Assembly: GCA_034401795.1 (NCBI GenBank)
Contig: CM067372.1
Span: forward strand, 19,879,722-19,943,721
DNA from: Chaetoderma sp. LZ-2023a
Taxonomy: Eukaryota > Mollusca > Caudofoveata > Chaetodermatida > Chaetodermatidae
Direction: 5' to 3'
DNA: 64,000 nt
Translations under genes and position numbers: made by a program
Shown: positions 40,301 through 52,300 of the stretch, piece by piece
How the letters are laid out: each line of letters begins with the position of its first letter
Numbering within the stretch: the first letter of the stretch is position 1
The notes under the pieces: generated by a model
Databases searched by the model: none
Told to the model about the DNA's origin: nothing
What the model saw: only the letters and a program-made list of their open reading frames with translations

Positions 40301-43300
40301 GTGGAGACATTTGTACAGATATTTCACCTGAACTCAATAAACACACATGCTCCTCTCGCACTGCTGGCATATTTGATATGTCAGTTACTGAAAGCATACC
40401 TTGTACATTATCTGACAAAATATTGGTAACATCAAAAGCAGGAATCGTAACTTCATCAGAGGCAACTGTTTTAGGTTCTACATCAGACAAATTTAAATCA
40501 ACTGTTTGAGATCTGTTGAAATATCTTGCCATCATCCAACACATATCATGCTTTATCGCTCTATCAAAATGTTCATCGTAGGAACCCACTTTATACGATG
40601 CATAATGGGGACTGAATTGAGGTTTGGGACTGCCTTCTAAGTCACATTTAAGAATCTTGATGCATGTGCTCGGAACACCTAAAAGGCCACCAGCAGAAAC
40701 TTCATATAGATCAAGTGGTTCTACCAAGGTCATTCCAGCACATATTGGCTGATATACACAAGCTGCCATTGCATGGAAACTTGACTTTCCATCAAAAGTA
40801 TCAACTTTCTTGTCAACATTATCAGCGGAAGCCCGAATAGCTCTACCTTTCACAATACCAACTGGGACAAAAATACCATTTTTATTGATGTTTTCTTGCA
40901 CAGCATTGGCTGTCTGACTACAAACCCTGGTCACCCGACTATATGATATTCCACAACATAAATGGCTGAACAGATTTATAGCGGTCTGGCTGCGTAAATT
41001 GTGATATATCCACAAAGACAATCCGACTGCATATGGACTTTCACATTGGCGACGAAAAGTAGACAATTCAGACTGAGATTTTGTTGTGTATGCTACTTGC
41101 TTTGAAGTTTTAAATTCCTGCATCATCGGTTGAGAAATTGTGACACATGATTTTCTTAGAGACTGATCTCGCAACTCAGTAGTCGCAGCCTTAGAACGTT
41201 GCAAGATCCATCTGTTTAACATTAATACCGCTACTGGCAATCCAGATTCGCCAACACCATCTAGAGAGCCTGTAAATACCCAAGGTTTCTCTTTTCTGGC
41301 TTTAGTTATCTCTTTTCTGATGATTTTGGCACATTTAACTATTATATTAAGGTCGCCTTTTATGTCTTGTTCAGAAATAGCAATATCGACTGCTTCACGT
41401 CCAGATTTTTTTTAATGGAAGACGCCAGGTAATTTACCTCTATGTTGGGATAGTTCAATGTCTGGTAAATTGTGTGTGATGTTTGTTATTAGTGTTCGTC
41501 TGGCTATTGCACGACCAGTGACTCCGTGGTCACGCATCATATTATAATACAATTCTTCAGCCTGAACAGTCGTTATATAGTCTCCCGATTCTATTCTTTC
41601 ATGCAACTCATCGTAAAATTCCATCTCTGCTGCTATAAAGAAAATCGTCTCCTCACTATTCTCTCCAGTATGTGGTTTTGCAGGATTTGTGATAGACAAT
41701 GTCCCTAGCCAGAAAGTCCCCTTCTGATATTATGTCGGCCAATTGTACTTTCCAGGATGCATTGTCACTTTTATCTACTATCTCTTTGACAGATATCCCG
41801 CTATTCTCACTACGACAGGCATATAAAATTTCATTATCTTTTTCCGTATTTTGACCGTGACAGAAAAAGCACTTTTCACGATCAAAACGCTCTGTGGCAG
41901 ATCTCAGTAGTACGCTACTAGATTCTACAGATAAGGTTGGGCGCCCCTTCCCCTTATGTTTTTCAGGATTATTGAGATACTTAATCTCGTCTCTTTTAGC
42001 TTTGTTCTTGTCTGTGGTTTCACTATAACAGCTGCGATGCCACTTAGCACCCTTTTGCAAAAGGTCCGATGCTGTTATACCTATTAATCTGTTCCCTACA
42101 TTAATAAAATCATGACTGCCCCATTCAGATCTTTTGACATTCGCTAAAAATGTATCATATGATTCTACATCTCGGGGGGTGGTCAATCTTTCTTTCTTAT
42201 TATATTCTTGGCATTTAATACATAAACTGTAATCAGTTGGTTTATTTTTTGCCGGCAATTCCAATTCACTCTCCATCGTTGACTACATGTGTTACCAAAT
42301 GGCAAAGATATGCAGTTTGTCTGTTTGTTAGCAGACGACAGCGCTTTTTATAAATAAAATTTGAGGATAAGCGCAAGATCGTCTTTTCAATTTACTTTGA
42401 TCCAGAGATTCTAAAATTATCCCTGGCCATGTATTATTATAAAAATACGTTTTTTAACCTTTTAAACAAGAAAGTTTGGGATATAACACTCATTTACGAT
42501 TGAATAATTATTATGATCAATATTTTGAGCTTAATTTGACTAGGTTATGTTGCTGTCTATGGCAGCAACATGTTCCAGTTAAATTAATTATGAAATATTC
42601 AATAACATACCCTTCATAGTAGCCTTAAAATTAAGATTCTTGGTATTCAGGGTTCAAAGGGTTAAACATATTACTATGATATTGCCTATCAACCATCATA
42701 CATGATCTGACATGCATTAAAACATATATCTAGACACTAAAATCAAGACACTAGGCGATTAATGCGTCAAAATGTTGAAAAACTGTTTTTCAGATAGCGG
42801 CCATTCTGAAATCCAATATGGCCACCATAACGACAAATGAAAATTTGGTATCAAGTGATTTTGGATTCCCAGATGATTGAAGAATATTCCCTGAAAGTTA
42901 CATGCATTAAAACATATACCTAGACACTAAAATCAAGACACTAGGCGATTAATGAGTCAAAATGTTGAAAAACTGTTTTTCAGATAGCGGCCATTTTGAA
43001 ATCCAATATGGCCACCATAACGACAAATGAAAATTTGGTATCAAGTGATTTTGGATTCTCAGATGATTGAAGAATATTCCCTGAAAGTTACAGCTACTAT
43101 AACCGAAAATGCATATAAGTCTCAATTTTCCTACTCAAGGCGACAGACTGTGGTGTAGGTACCACAGTCAGTTAGCGGTTCTCCCACATCTTGCATTGCG
43201 CTGGTCCAGCACTCTTGCTGACTGTTGGCTTCCACGCCAAAGTGCTCTCGATTCTCAATTTCTGGCTCCTTTTATACTACTCATGACGTCAGAGGCAGGA

Positions 43301-46300
43301 CACTCCAGCCAATCAGTGGGCGAGCAGTAGCCAATCAGCATGCAGCTAGAAATGGTGATGTGGCGATCACGTGAACAGCGCATTCCCCATTCATTTAATA
43401 CATACACACAATTACGATGTCAAAGTAATATTTTGAAGATAATTTAAGTGAGCCATTTAATAATAACTCTGCCATTTCTGGTCCCATTTTAAAAAGGTAA
43501 AAAGTTCTGAAATCCTCATTTCATTCTTGCCCTGATTGGTACCAAGAATGACGGGAATAGTGTGATTTGATGGAATCACCAGTACCAACTCGGTACACTA
43601 TAAGCATACACTCTCTCCCAATACTAACACGTGTTGCCAGGGAAGCTTTGATGTGTGCTTCGTATTCTTACGGACTTAGCCGTTTTAACGAAACCTCTCT
43701 TACAGGGCTTTATACACGCGTACTATCCTACTCAGGGGTGTGTGCTTGGAATGTACCCGGAGCGGTCGTCCCGTACCCAGCCTAGCTGGGACGGTCCATA
43801 CCCATTCGGTTGATCCGTGCTACAGGAGGAAGACAGAACGACCTCAATGTCCCATACGCTCTCCATGTACAAGTGCCATGTGCTATAGGACATTAAACGA
43901 AAAGGCTACATTTTTGTATACTCTCAAGAATGAACCACATAAAAACATGCACCATTACCATATTAATAACGAATGGTCACGTGACAACACAATGAACAAC
44001 ACATGAACAAGACTGACCTTGTGAAATGTTAGCTGCTGTCATCATCTTCCCATTGGTGAAGGCCGATGCAGTCTAGTAAGTGGTTGTTGCCACTGATAAA
44101 TTGTGAAGTATGTAAAAAAAATGAGAGAACCTCATCAAAATATGTACACCTAAATTTTTCTTTTTAAATCGATAAGGCGAGAGGATTCGAGGCGTCATGG
44201 AGGTAATGGTCGGTGAAACTTGACTCATAGTACCACTGGGCAACTGACATAATGTCATCCACAGGAACCTCATTAAACAGGGCAGTGGAAGCCACTACGC
44301 TGCGAACACTGTGAGCCTTAGTTAAGTCAACTTGTTTACCTGTGGCGGATTTATGACAAAACTGAATACATTCTGCAATCCACATGGAAATGGTGTCCTT
44401 AGATGCCCTGCCATGGGGTTCGATATATAACAACTATAACACTAGTGGGTCCGTCCGCCATTCCTGAGTACGCTGTTTGTATCGGTTTAATGCATTTCAC
44501 CTCTACGATTTGCCGAGGCTGCAGCAATTAAAAATAGTTTTAAGTGTCAACATTCTCATAGAAATGTAACTTAGTGGTTCAAATGGCTTATCAGCTAGTA
44601 CCTGAAGCACTAGAGCTAAACTCCAAGACGGAATCACTGGGGGATTCCTAGGTTTTAGATTTCCCATGCCTTTAATTAAAGTATTTAGATTACATACTTC
44701 ATCACTTCCCCTATTAACCAAGCAAGGGATAGCTGTCATCAAAGCTGAGTTGTAGCCAGCAATAGAGTTAGGCTTGAGGCTATAGGCATCATACAGGTGA
44801 CAGAGGAAATCGGCTACTACCTGAATAGATGAATTCATTGGATTAATACATCTTTTTTAGCACCATTCAGCAAATCTGTTGATTTTATAATTATATGCTC
44901 ACGAGGTTGAACGCCTTCTGACTTTTGCCATGAACAACGCTACTTACTCAGAAAAGCCCTCTTTAAGTATAGATTCCTTGACAACATCCACGCAGTCAAT
45001 CTGAACATTGACGGATTGTTGTGAAGGGCCTTGCCCTGGAAGATAATATTGTCTATCAGAGGCAGAGAAAGCAGATTGCAGACCCGAAGGTCCGGCAGAT
45101 CTGTATACCATGATCAGCTTGGCGAATTTGGGGCAATCAGAAGCACTTGGCACTCCTCCTGTCTGATTTTCTGAAGAATTTTTGGAATCAGGATTGCTGG
45201 AGGGAATGTGTATGCATACATTCCCACCCAGCTGATAGCTAAAGCGTCTGTTGCAATAGTGCTCGGATCTGGAATCGGAGAGACGTACGTTGTCATCTTC
45301 GCATTCTTCTTCGTTACGAATAAATGTTGGGTTTCCCCCAGTTGTTGAACAGACGTTCCGCCACACATTGATTCAGTTGCCATTCCGTAGGTAAAACACT
45401 CATCCTTCGGCTCAATGAGTCTGCTAGCAGATTTAACCTTCCCGGAATATGAATTGCTTTCAAGGTGATCCTCTGATCCAGACACCAGCAAAGCAATTTC
45501 CAAGTCATCATACAGAGACTGGGTGACTTCGTTCCGCGCTGGCGGTTTATGTAAGTCACTACCATTGAGTTGTCTGATTGACCTAGAACAATCTTGCCCT
45601 GAACTTTCTCTATGAAATGTTCCAGGCCCAGGGGATGATACACAAGGGGAGCTGCGCGAACGCGCTCTTTGTGGAGCACTTCAAATTGCTCACGCAACAC
45701 CCTCTGGTTATTGACCAGGGTGACCGTCTCCTGGAGGTGCTTACATCCCTCCACTCCAAAGAGACCAGGACCTGTCATAGGCATATGCAGCAGCCTATTA
45801 TACAGGTCCTGGGACAGGCACAGGTTGTCCAAGGCAAACGTGCACTGTGCCCGGACACTCCTGGTCACAGACCGGGTTAAACAATCCAGAGCCAGGTTAA
45901 TCCCATCTTGGATGGCTCTCTGGACCGTTAACGGACTAGGCTGATGCGATGCGGATGCTGTCACTACCCCCTGTAACAGCAGAGAGACATGTGAAAGCGC
46001 TGCAATAGATGCCCTCAAACTCTCCTCCACATCGCGCAACGCGGTATTAGCCGAACACAAAGCGTTCGTGCACAGTGCTCCCGTGTCAGACCAGGAGTCT
46101 GGCCGTGTATCCTCGCCTAGCGCAGCACGGTAATCCGCACTCAGCTTAGGCACCACACCATACCTCTGATACTCCTCAGGTACGATGCGACATCGTTTCG
46201 CCACCTCGCGAGGGGCCTTCGCGAGATGTCCATGCGCCTTACTGGACATCTCTGCCACTGTAAACATATCTACAATATGCTCCACTAGCGCCAGAGATGG

Positions 46301-49300
46301 CATAACGGTAGCAGTCGGCTTACCTGCCAGCCATGGGCGCTGGTCCCGTTGGCTGGCCGACTGATCCACAGCAAGACCTGGCCTGACGTTCATTAGCCAA
46401 TGACAAGCATCAGACCAGTCTTCCTCTGTGGCTGCCTGTGAATGCTCGACAAGGCGCGGTCCTTCATCATCCTCTTGAGAAATCGCAGGCGTATACGTGG
46501 CTGGAGGAACTGATACTCCTGACAGGCCAGAGAAAGCATGCGGGCCCGAGAGAGCAGGCATGCTAACCTGACTGGCTTGACTAGGAGCAGTCACCATGGT
46601 ATTGCATGGGGAAAAATTTGCCACACCACGGCCCTGGCCAGAACCAGCTACACTATCGGCAAGCCGAGGTATGAGGTAATGCTGGCCATCAGATCTGCCC
46701 GGGTTACCTTCTGCGCCATGAATGCTACTCCTGCGCGAGTAGTCACATAGAAAATGTCGCCTGTGCTCCCCGCGAGCAACTCTGGTACCAAATCATTTAT
46801 TGTCCTCTTCATCTCTCCCATCATCTCAAGACGGAAGGCCTCCATATCACCATGGTGGATGAGGCCTTCCTCTTATCCTTCTTAGCAAGACCCTATTTCC
46901 TCACTCTTCTCTCCTCCTCTAACGCCTTCTCCTTGGCCTGCAATGATAGAAATTCAGCCATTAGCTCCCCCCTCCCCACTGTTTACAGATGTCAGTTTAG
47001 CAATGGACCACAAGGACTGCATTGAAAACATAGACGGGGGGGGGGGCAAATCTCTTTCAGAAACCTTCCACAAGAAGGAAAACAAGGCTTTTGAAAACAG
47101 GTCAGAAGACGAAGACAATGAGAATTTTAATCAATGACTTAATAACTCAAAACCAAAATAAAGATCACTAACAAACAGATAAACCAGCGTTGGACACTAA
47201 ATTTTATTAATTGATAATAAAGGTGCAAGGCTGATTATGATGTCATAACTTAAAATATAAGTAGTTACTCGGACTCGAAAACAACATCCAGGTGTAAGGA
47301 TGAATTGTATTCATATCAAGATAGGGATAACTGTCATTAAAGCTGATTTATAACCAGCAATAGAGTTAGGCTTGAGGCTATAGGCATCATACAGGTGACA
47401 GAGGAAATCAGCTACTACCTGAATAGATGAATCCATTGGATCAATATATCTTTTTGAGCACCATTCTGCAAATATGTTGATTTTATAATTATATGCTCTG
47501 GAGGTTGACCCCCTCCTGGCTTTAGCCATAAACATGGCTGCTTGCTCAGAAAAGCCCTCCTTAATTCTAGATTCCTTGACAACATCCACGCAGTCAATCT
47601 GAACATTGACGGATTGTTGTGAAGGGCCTTGCCCTGGAAGATAATGTCGTCCATCAGAGGCAGAGGAACCGGATTGCAGACCAGAAGGTCCAGCAGTTCC
47701 GTATACCATGATCGGCGTGGTCAATTTGGGGCGATCAGAAGCACTTGGCACTCCTCCTGTCTGATTTTCTGAAGAATTTTTGGAATCAGGATTGCTGGAG
47801 GGAATGCGTATGCATACATTCCCAGCCAGCTGCTAGCTAAAGCATCTGTTGCAATAGTGCGAAGAGATTCTCTGTCTTCAACCACCATTGAAGGTGGTGA
47901 ATTAGAGGCTCCAACACTGACACGTTTGAGTCCAGTGAACCGGTACTCTGGGTCCATTGCGTCATGAGAAATAACTGGATCGGCCGCCTGCGTAAGGCCG
48001 CCTGAGGAATGACTGGCTCCAGGGAAACCATCAACCCCAGCATTCTCAAGTAAACCCGTGCCAGGACATGACGACTGTTGCACACTGACTGTATTACTGA
48101 GATGAGTATCTGAACCCTCTCCTGAGTAGGATAAACATATCCTGTCTCTAGATCGAAGAACATTCACAGGTAAACAAACTTCTGGGATGGAGTCAGCTCT
48201 GATTTTTGGAAATTGATTATCCAGCCTAAGTCTGTGAGTTTTCAAAACTATCTCCAGATTCGCCGATAAACTTTCCTGGTTGTGTGCTTTTAACAGCCAG
48301 TCGTCTATGTACGTGTGGACTGCTATGCTTCTCCTGCGGAGGTATGCTGTAATCGTAAGAACCACTCTGGTGAAAACCCGAGGAACGGTAGAAATTCCGA
48401 CGGGTAACATCCTGAATTCCCACTGTCTGCCCTGGAATGCAAATCTCAGGAAGCGACGGAAACTCCTCGCTACAGGGATGTGGAAATAAGCATCCTTCAA
48501 ATCTATTGAAGCTGTCCACATTCCCCTCTCCAACCGTGCCAACCCCGACTTCACAGTCTCCATCTTGAAACTGGGCGTCTCTATGAACTTGTTCAATGGC
48601 TTGAGGTTGAGAATTGGTCTCCACCCTCCGGTGCTTTTTGTTACTAAGAACACGGTTGAATAGAAGCCCGGACACTTTTGTGCTGGCTGAATTGCTCCTT
48701 TTTGTATGAGGGAGTTTATTTCCTCCTCTATACACAACCTTTGATCTGCATCTCTTGGAATCTGAGTCCAGATTGGCACCAGAGACAGTCGCGATGGTGG
48801 GCCTGTCATCCAATCGGGATGATACCCGACTGAAAGCCATCGCAAGACTAAACGGTCCTGAGTCAACCGTTCCCACTCTTGCTTGTGGTGGGCCAACCGG
48901 CCCCCCACTGGACCACCTAGGGAGAGAGGTGGACATAAGGAGTGCAAGAGTGGCACCGTCTCTTTTGCCAGAAACACCGGAGTGGTTCTCACCGTGGTAA
49001 CCGGCCCATCAGGCACGATTACCATGACCAGATCCTCGTGCGCCACGACCAGCACCACGCGCACCTCGGTGCGCGGGTGGCTGCTTGCGCCCCCTCACTG
49101 CTGGCCGAATCGCACGCGGCCGAGGCCGACGCTGCGATGGTGGCTGGCCTCTGACATGGCCACCTCCACCTCGAGCCTGCAGGGGATGGTATGCAGGGGG
49201 TGCTGCGCGAACGCGCTTCCTACGGAGCACCTCAAACTGTTCGCGCAGTGCCCTCTGATTGTTGACCAGAGTGACCGTCTCCTGGATGTGCTTGCATCCC

Positions 49301-52300
49301 TCACCTCCAAAGAGACCAGGGCCTGCCATAGGCGTACGCAGAAGCCTATTGTACAGGTCCTGGGATGGGCACAGGTTATCCAACGCAAACGTGCGCCTCG
49401 CCTGGAGACTTCTGGTCACAGCCTGAGTCATATAATCCAGAGCCAGGTTGATACCATCCTGGATGGCTCTCTGGACTGTTATCGGGCTCAGCTGGCGCGA
49501 TGCGGATGCTGTCACTACCCCTTGCAACAGCTGGGAGACATGAGAAAGCGCCGCAATAGACGCTCTCCCACTCTCCTCCGCATCACGCAATGCGGTATTG
49601 GCCGAACGCAGTGTGTTCGATCACAGCGTTCCTGTGTCAGAACGGGAGCCTGGCCGCGTATCTTCACCTAATGCCGCGCGGTCATCAACGCTCGGCTTAG
49701 GTACCACACCGTACCTCTGATACTCCACGGGTACGGTGCGGCAGCGCCTTGCAACCTTGCGAGGGGCCTTCGCGAGACGTCCATTCGCCTTGATGGACGT
49801 CTCCGCCGCCGAGAACATATCAACGATATGCTCTGCTAGCGGCAGAGATGGCATGGCGCTAACAGTCGATGTACCAGCTAACCACGGCCGGTGGTCTCGC
49901 TGGCTAGCCGACTGTTCCACGGGCAGGTCTGGCCTGACGCTTATCAGCCATTGACAAGCGTCTGACCAATCCTCCTCCGTGGCTACCTGCGAAAGCTCTA
50001 CAAGATGAGGGCCTTCGTCTTCCTCCTGAACAAACGCAGGCGAACTTGAAGTTGGGTGGCCTGACACTCCTGGCAAGCCAGAGAAAGCATGCGGGCCCGA
50101 CCAGAACCAGCTATACTCTCGGCAAGCTGAGGTATGCGGAACAACTGGCCGTCAGATCCAACCAGGGCCACCTTCTGAGCCGTGAATTCCACTCCTGCAT
50201 GAGTAGAACCGTGGACAATGTTGCCTGTATTCCCCGCGAGGGGTGCACAGATGTCAAAATCCATGGCCACAGCATCAGAAGGGGAACCCAGCAGATAATC
50301 CTCTTCTTCCTGGCCAGAAAGATTAGACTCCGGGTCAGCAAAGAGAGCTAACCCGGACTGGCCAGGAAAGGTGCCATAGGAGGTACTGGCACATGGGGCA
50401 TGCGGATACCCCTGGGCTGATAAGCAGCCAGCAGGTTCCAGCAACAACCGTCCACGGACCACCAGCGCGGCAAGCCTGCTACCAGTGTCGTGGAATGCCC
50501 CCTCTAATGGGGCTACCTCTGAATCATCGAAAACTGGTAGCGGCCTAAGGAAACCAGATTCAGAGGCGGGGATTATCTGCTCTGAGGCAGACGAAGAGGA
50601 CAACAAAGGATTTGATCCAGGAAGCATGCTACGGAGCAACTCTGGAACCAAATCCTTGATTGTCCTCTTCATCTCTCCCAACATCTCACTACGGAAGGCC
50701 TCCATGTCCACTGAGGACGAGGCCTTCCTCTTACCCTTTTTACCTGCTAGCTCTCGTTTCATCTTCCTCTCCTCCTCCCCGACCTTATCCCTTGCCTGTA
50801 AAGATAAGAACTCATTCATTAGTTCGCCCCCCCCCCCCCCCCACTGCTTGCATACATCACACTTAAGCAATGGGCCACAAGGACTACATTGGAAGCACAA
50901 GTGAGGGATGAACTTCTCCTTTAAGAAGCGACCACAGGACGGATAACCAGGTCTCTGAAACAGGGCAGAAGACGACGACAATGAGTATTTTAGTTAAGGT
51001 TAGAAACTCAAAACCAAAATAAAATAGAGGAAAGAATGATCATAAAGATCACCTATCAATATGAGAAAACCAGCGTTGGGAAAAAACTTTAATTGTTAAT
51101 AAAGTGCAAGGCTGATTATGACGTCATAATTTCAAGAAAGAAATTAAATCGATCCGAAACAAACATCCAGGTGTAAGGACGAGCTGTATTCATATCCAGA
51201 ACATCTAACTAGAAAGGATAGAATATTCAGGCTACACAAACATCCGATAAACAATGATAATACTGGCAAAGGTTTATATAATTATTTTTTAAAATAAGAG
51301 AAGTGCCTCATATCATTAACTAGAATACCTGATTCTTTGCATAGACAAACCATCCAATCTGATGAACTGGAACACTCCACCAAGACTATGACCTCTTAAC
51401 TCTCTCCACCTTACGGGGAAAGGAATTGGACCAAGAGGGCAAAGTGAGAAGACCTTCTTACGAGGCCTCCGAATCACTGGACATAGACTTTTTGGTTAGA
51501 TAACCTAACAGTATTAGTAGGAAATGGAACCTTGGTGGAGAGAAACAAACCCTCTGTTGATGTGATGTCCCATACATATCCTAGACAGATACCTGTGGAC
51601 ATAAACACAAAGAGAGATTAGTATTATATAGCGCCATTTTGAAATAAAACAACTATATTAGGCGCTTATCACGATAAACGTGAGTCCCAGAAACACATTA
51701 CACCGGGAAAGACTCGCTAAAATATAATAGAAGTCACCTGATGGATAGATCCTGGGCCCTCCTCTGGCGAAGTAATTCTATCTGCCATCTTTACAGGTGT
51801 TCTAGACTCCTAATAAACGCTTAAAAAGACTTGGAAAAGCTTTGAGCACAAAAGCATGTGTACACCCTCTGCCAATAAATTAGCAAAGAGGAAGTGCTAG
51901 TCTGCGCATGCACGGTGGTGGGGCTGGCATCCGCCAGACTGCCCTCTGACTCCCTGCCCAGTAGGGGCACCTAACTGTTTTAATCTGAGTGTTTATTGAG
52001 TGAAAGCCGATATTTAGCAATATATCAAAGAGTATTAGGGAGGTAAGTATACTCTTGAAGTGAAAAAAGATAATCTAGATTATTGTCTTGAGAATGTCAC
52101 GTTGCAGGCCAAAATGAGACTAGTTTTCCAAGATTTACCACTGGAATGACTGGCTCAATTATCAATTCAGTCATTCATGGTAAATGTAAAGCTAGAAGCT
52201 ACGGCTTGCAAATCGTCTTTGGGGCATTTTTGAAAAACTTTAACAACAAGACCAAACCACATGAAAATATGGGACAAATATGAAAAACCTTAACAAGTCT

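Larger units (their letters stand above)
37336..42276 (-). pseudogene. Broken gene of ~1,600 codons: Cys/His-rich N-terminus, PIN/FEN-like core, Cys-rich C-terminus
   Basis: Four minus-strand pieces follow one another as one protein: 42276-41656, 41699-41412, 41411-37902 and 37638-37336. The breaks are a one-base frame change near 41660-41680, a TAA at 41412-41414 in an otherwise continuous frame, and a frame change with probable small deletion near 37940. After that last break, [13 protein letters not shown] continues in another frame. The N-terminus has zinc-binding-like pairs (CIKC, WHRSCY, CFFCHG, YHKSC). The core has [17 protein letters not shown] and TTGC, spaced like the acidic motifs of PIN/FEN nucleases. 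The C-terminus has [18 protein letters not shown] recognise this architecture from multi-copy uncharacterised invertebrate proteins; the nuclease role is inference. Introns removing the stops cannot be excluded. Confidence 0.65.
36202..43119 (-). mobile_element. 6.9-kb unit with ~140-bp terminal inverted repeats carrying a PIN-like gene; superfamily unknown
   Basis: The left end starts CTTATATGCATTTTTGGGTA and continues TAGTAGCTGAAACTTTCAGG. The right end is its inverse (TATAGTAGCTGTAACTTTC). The two arms match at roughly 75% over about 140 bp and share CACTTGATACCAA and TTGGATTTCAAAATGGCCGC. Subterminal copies of the last motif recur on both sides. Inside is a single minus-strand gene of about 5 kb in broken form. 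No clear target duplication was found next to the ends, so the exact borders are uncertain by some bases. No transposase of a superfamily I know was seen. It may be a DNA transposon using the PIN-like protein, or a passenger within one. Confidence 0.65.
43822..47321 (-). mobile_element. DIRS derivative A1: gag joined to RNase H, reverse transcriptase deleted
   Basis: It is aligned with the second copy from its 3' untranslated region through recombinase, RNase H and gag to 5' sequence at 47238-47310 (GGCTGATTATGATGTCATAA). About 1.5 kb covering the RT is absent. About 175 bp are missing from the recombinase. The right end breaks off in 5' sequence at about 47321, where the recombinase of derivative A2 begins. 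Confidence 0.8.
31106..52065 (-). mobile_element. DIRS-type retrotransposon composite, nested and internally deleted
   Basis: DIRS elements use a tyrosine recombinase instead of an integrase and have inverted terminal repeats (ITR) plus an internal complementary region (ICR). The 3' ITR and ICR are at 31106-31473, the body at 43822-52065, and the 5' ITR ends near 52064. Genes point to the minus strand. The left part matches the second element (57681 onward) up to 31695 (equivalent to about 58250), and the match resumes at 43822 (about 58263). So 12.1 kb were inserted in the 3' untranslated part. The body is two truncated copies in tandem (43822-47321 and 47322-52065). No coding frame is intact. 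Confidence 0.82.

Noticed and set aside
38491-41708. Several plus-strand frames of 60-96 codons opposite the PIN-like gene
   Set aside because: They are antisense shadows of a long open minus-strand frame.
46943-47137. 64-codon plus-strand frame with poly-Gly
   Set aside because: It is the reverse strand of the degraded gag start of DIRS derivative A1.
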